From Pseudorhizobium flavum (lineage in GTDB: Bacteria > Pseudomonadota > Alphaproteobacteria > Rhizobiales > Rhizobiaceae), in assembly GCF_902502825.2 (NCBI RefSeq), contig NZ_LR723674.1:1-64000 (forward strand): 64,000 nt of DNA. The letters run 5' to 3'. How positions within the stretch are numbered: the first letter of the stretch is position 1; each line of letters opens with the position of its first letter. The notes under the pieces were generated by a model. That model worked only from the letters and a program-made list of their open reading frames with translations. It made no database searches and had not been told where the DNA came from. A program made the position numbers and the translations under genes. Shown here piece by piece: positions 61,657 through 64,000 of this stretch.

Positions 61657-64000
61657 TTAGGCAACAGCGAAATTGTCAGCGAAGGCACCGGCAACCCCGA
61701 TCAGCAGCGTCGCAGTTCCATCCGCTATGACAACTTGTGCGTCGAGAGATGCATCAAGCCCACTGAACGTGACGTCGAAACTAGACCCGACACTTAAACC
61801 CTGTGCGGCATCCAACAAGATGACCTCCGCGCCTGCTGCCAGGCCATGGCCGGCGAGCATGTCAATATTGATTTCTCCATCCAGGAAGACCTGTCCTGAG
61901 ATCGTCAATGCTGCTGACCCCGCGGCCCCCGCGATGTCGAAATCCAGGACGCCATCCGCCGACTGCCTGAAGTCCCCTTCCAGACCATTGCTGGAGCTTG
62001 TCGCTTGGACAGAGAAAAGACCACGATTTCCGACGTCGCCGCGTAAGCTCGCACCTTGCGAGACGAGGAGTTCGCCGCTCTCGCGAATGCTGATGTCCTC
62101 CTCACCGTCGAAAAGCGTGTCCTCTGTTCTCAACGAGCCCGAGTTGGAGACGACCACGCGGCCTTGGCCGTTCTCGTGACCGATCCGCAGATAGTCGCCG
62201 CTTCCAAACAAGGAGCCATTGCCGTCCACCAGCAGAGTGCCGTTAGCTTCGTCGCGACCGATATCGATCGTACCGGTGGCGCTGTTTTGGAATGCGCCTC
62301 CATTGGTAACTTCAAACGTGCCGACTGACCCTGCGCCACGGCCAATTCCACTAAAGCTTGCGCCAGAGGCGCCATCTGGATTGACGGTGTCGGGATCATC
62401 ACCCGTTACCGTGAATGTGGAGCCGATACCATCTACCCTGATCGTGCCCTGGCCTCCGTCGCGACCGACGCGGAAGCCGGGGGAGAAGCTCCCCTCACCG
62501 TCAATGATCACATCGCCGCCATTCGTAACCAGCATCTCGGACGCACCAGTCGTCGATGCGTTCATGCCTACCGTAAGATAAGCACCCTGCCCTGCGGCGT
62601 CTTCACCGGCCAGCAAGAGCGTGCTGCCGTCGATTGTCATCACCCCCTGACCGCCTCTGGCCCCGAGATGAACGAAAACAGACTCTATGCTGCTGCCGCC
62701 CCTGAGGCCGACCTCAGCGGTTCCACCGTCTCGTCCAAAACCTAAGAATTCGGCGCTCGAGACCAGCCCGCCATCTGACACATCAAGAAAGGCGTGCGAC
62801 CCGCTACCACGGCCAAATCCCAGGCCATCAACACCGCTGTTGACCATGCGTGAGCCGGGACCTGAGACATACACATAAGCCTCCCCCCCCAGAGTGGTTG
62901 TGTCGTCATCCACGTCACCAAAGCTTCCCCCGCTGGCGAGTAGAACAGCTCCCCCGTCAGCGATGGTAAGATGAGAAACACCACCCCGCGTCGTTGCGAA
63001 TGAGGCATGTTCTCCACGCAGATCCAGAACTGAACCTTGACCCACAACGGTCACGAAGGCGGTGCTGGTTTCCGTCCCGTCATTCAGATCGTCCGGCTGG
63101 GCAAAGTAACTGGCGAAGTTGGCGAAACCATCGATCGTCAGACGCCCCCCGGTGAAAATGTTCAAGATTCCAGTGTTGTTGCCACCAATGTCATTGATCT
63201 GACTTCCGTCGTTTCCCGTGAAGACAATGCGGTGGCCGAGAGAAAAGCCATCTCTCATCGTGACCTGCGCATCATCGGCGATCGTGAAGATGGACTCGTC
63301 GGAGAGACCCGGGCCGCCGGCGATTGACGTCCAGTTGCTGAAGCTAACGGTCGTTCCGGCACCAGACACGGCAACAGCGCCACCATCGCCACGAAGTGTG
63401 AAATCGCCGTCAACCACGAGATCTGCTCCTCCCCCGACAATCATCCCGTCGGGATCGTCAGTGGTGGAATCAAGATAATTGTCAGTATCGAGGAGAAGCG
63501 TCCCGTCCGTAAACTGCTCGGAAAGCTCCCCGAAGAACTTAGTGGTGACCCCTGCCGGAAGCGCGGCGACCGTGGCAAGGGCAAGCTCGACGGTCCGAGT
63601 GTCATCGGTAACGCTGACAAGGTGCCGCCGTCCATATTCCGCGGCTGCATTGCCCACGTAGATTTCAGAGAGATCCTGAGCGTCAAGAAAAGCTGTGAAT
63701 GCGCTGCTCACGGAAAGCTTGTTTGCGATGGTAGACGCATCACTTGCTTGCGCACCATCCAAAATGTTTATCGCGATCGTCTCTATGGACTGTCGGCCGC
63801 TGTCCAACTCAGCGACAAAGAAGTTCAGGCCCTCTGGCTCAGGATCGCGGCCAAAAAGCGACTGGTAAATCGCTGTGACGATCTCGGCGCTGGTGAAGTT
63901 GTCAAATCGATCCAGATATTCAGGCTGCTGCGCCAACCCACGTATTGCCGTCAGGTCGGCGCCATTGCCAGTCACTCCGTTCCAGTAGGTGAGCCCTGCC
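61657..64000 (-). CDS. DUF4214 / beta-repeat surface-type protein, N-terminus beyond the window
   Basis: At least 780 residues; the frame is still open at the window end (upstream codons read LTYWNGVTGNG), so the true start is outside. A DUF4214 domain is at the visible N-terminus (QQPEYLDRFDNFTSAEIV and IYQSLFGRDPEPEGLNFFVA). From about residue 170 the rest is beta-helix-like repeats of the G-R-G/D-x-G-S-x-G-x-L-x-V-x-x-G-G kind (for example GRDGGQGTIRVDGIGS and GRGAGSVGTFEVTNGGAF), as in autotransporter-type passenger domains. No autotransporter barrel follows; the C-terminus, ending VAGAFADNFAVA, is short and fits a type I secretion signal. Probably exported by the nearby PrsDE-like system. 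Confidence 0.8.
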   Translation of the reverse strand, partial: AGLTYWNGVTGNGADLTAIRGLAQQPEYLDRFDNFTSAEIVTAIYQSLFGRDPEPEGLNFFVAELDSGRQSIETIAINILDGAQASDASTIANKLSVSSAFTAFLDAQDLSEIYVGNAAAEYGRRHLVSVTDDTRTVELALATVAALPAGVTTKFFGELSEQFTDGTLLLDTDNYLDSTTDDPDGMIVGGGADLVVDGDFTLRGDGGAVAVSGAGTTVSFSNWTSIAGGPGLSDESIFTIADDAQVTMRDGFSLGHRIVFTGNDGSQINDIGGNNTGILNIFTGGRLTIDGFANFASYFAQPDDLNDGTETSTAFVTVVGQGSVLDLRGEHASFATTRGGVSHLTIADGGAVLLASGGSFGDVDDDTTTLGGEAYVYVSGPGSRMVNSGVDGLGFGRGSGSHAFLDVSDGGLVSSAEFLGFGRDGGTAEVGLRGGSSIESVFVHLGARGGQGVMTIDGSTLLLAGEDAAGQGAYLTVGMNASTTGASEMLVTNGGDVIIDGEGSFSPGFRVGRDGGQGTIRVDGIGSTFTVTGDDPDTVNPDGASGASFSGIGRGAGSVGTFEVTNGGAFQNSATGTIDIGRDEANGTLLVDGNGSLFGSGDYLRIGHENGQGRVVVSNSGSLRTEDTLFDGEEDISIRESGELLVSQGASLRGDVGNRGLFSVQATSSSNGLEGDFRQSADGVLDFDIAGAAGSAALTISGQVFLDGEINIDMLAGHGLAAGAEVILLDAAQGLSVGSSFDVTFSGLDASLDAQVVIADGTATLLIGVAGAFADNFAVA

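Overview
The window looks like accessory or chromid-type DNA from a member of the Rhizobiaceae or a close relative (Alphaproteobacteria). The basis is a Ros/MucR zinc-finger regulator, rhizobial-type flagellins, a DUF1217 flagellar-region protein, a PrsD/PrsE-like type I exporter, DUF4214 proteins, a plasmid-pRiA4b-ORF3-like gene, and IS66, IS3, IS630 and IS5 elements. No rRNA, tRNA, CRISPR array or replication origin was seen. Assignment to genus is not attempted.

Layout. (1) 1-9.9 kb, all minus strand: a 1143-residue protein made almost wholly of 142 consecutive octapeptides, then, after a strong terminator, a TPR/OGT-type (GT41) glycosyltransferase, a GT-A-like transferase carrying an inserted beta domain, UDP-galactopyranose mutase, a glycerophosphodiesterase-like protein, a HAD phosphatase and a nucleotidyltransferase cut by the window edge. 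(2) 10.4-18.1 kb: a small flagellar island (SpoVG-like protein, two flagellins with matching palindromic leaders, hook protein FlgE, a six-repeat DUF1217 protein). (3) 18.2-28.2 kb: a mobile or plasmid-like stretch with an acyltransferase, a two-gene coupled unit, a VapBC toxin-antitoxin, an HNH endonuclease, a complete IS66 element with 8-bp target duplication, a MucR regulator, a PadR regulator and an IS630 scar. (4) 28.5-30.7 kb: an LTA-synthase/phosphoglycerol-transferase-like enzyme beside diacylglycerol kinase, which together suggest phospholipid-derived envelope decoration with DAG recycling. (5) 31.3-43.8 kb: a Wzx/Wzy-type surface polysaccharide locus (two glycosyltransferases, two GNAT/FemAB-like transferases, a WecG-family transferase, a chain-length regulator, a ligase/polymerase, an acyltransferase and a flippase), without a visible initiating transferase or outer-membrane exporter. 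(6) 44.4-50.7 kb: small genes, a lipocalin-like secreted protein divergent from a CadC-like regulator, and a nucleotidyltransferase-HEPN gene split by an IS3-type element. (7) 50.8-64 kb: a glycosyltransferase, Gmd and Rmd for a GDP-6-deoxyhexose (probably GDP-D-rhamnose), a type I secretion ABC/MFP pair, three DUF4214 proteins that are plausible exported products, IS scars and a LuxR-type regulator.

The strongest candidate for something new is region 1: an indel-free octad-repeat protein with Ser/Thr in nearly every unit, encoded immediately upstream of an OGT-like glycosyltransferase and sugar-supply genes and beside flagellins. It reads as a possible dedicated O-glycosylation system for a repeat protein, for flagellin, or for both. 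That functional link is inference; the repeat arithmetic and gene order are read directly from the sequence.
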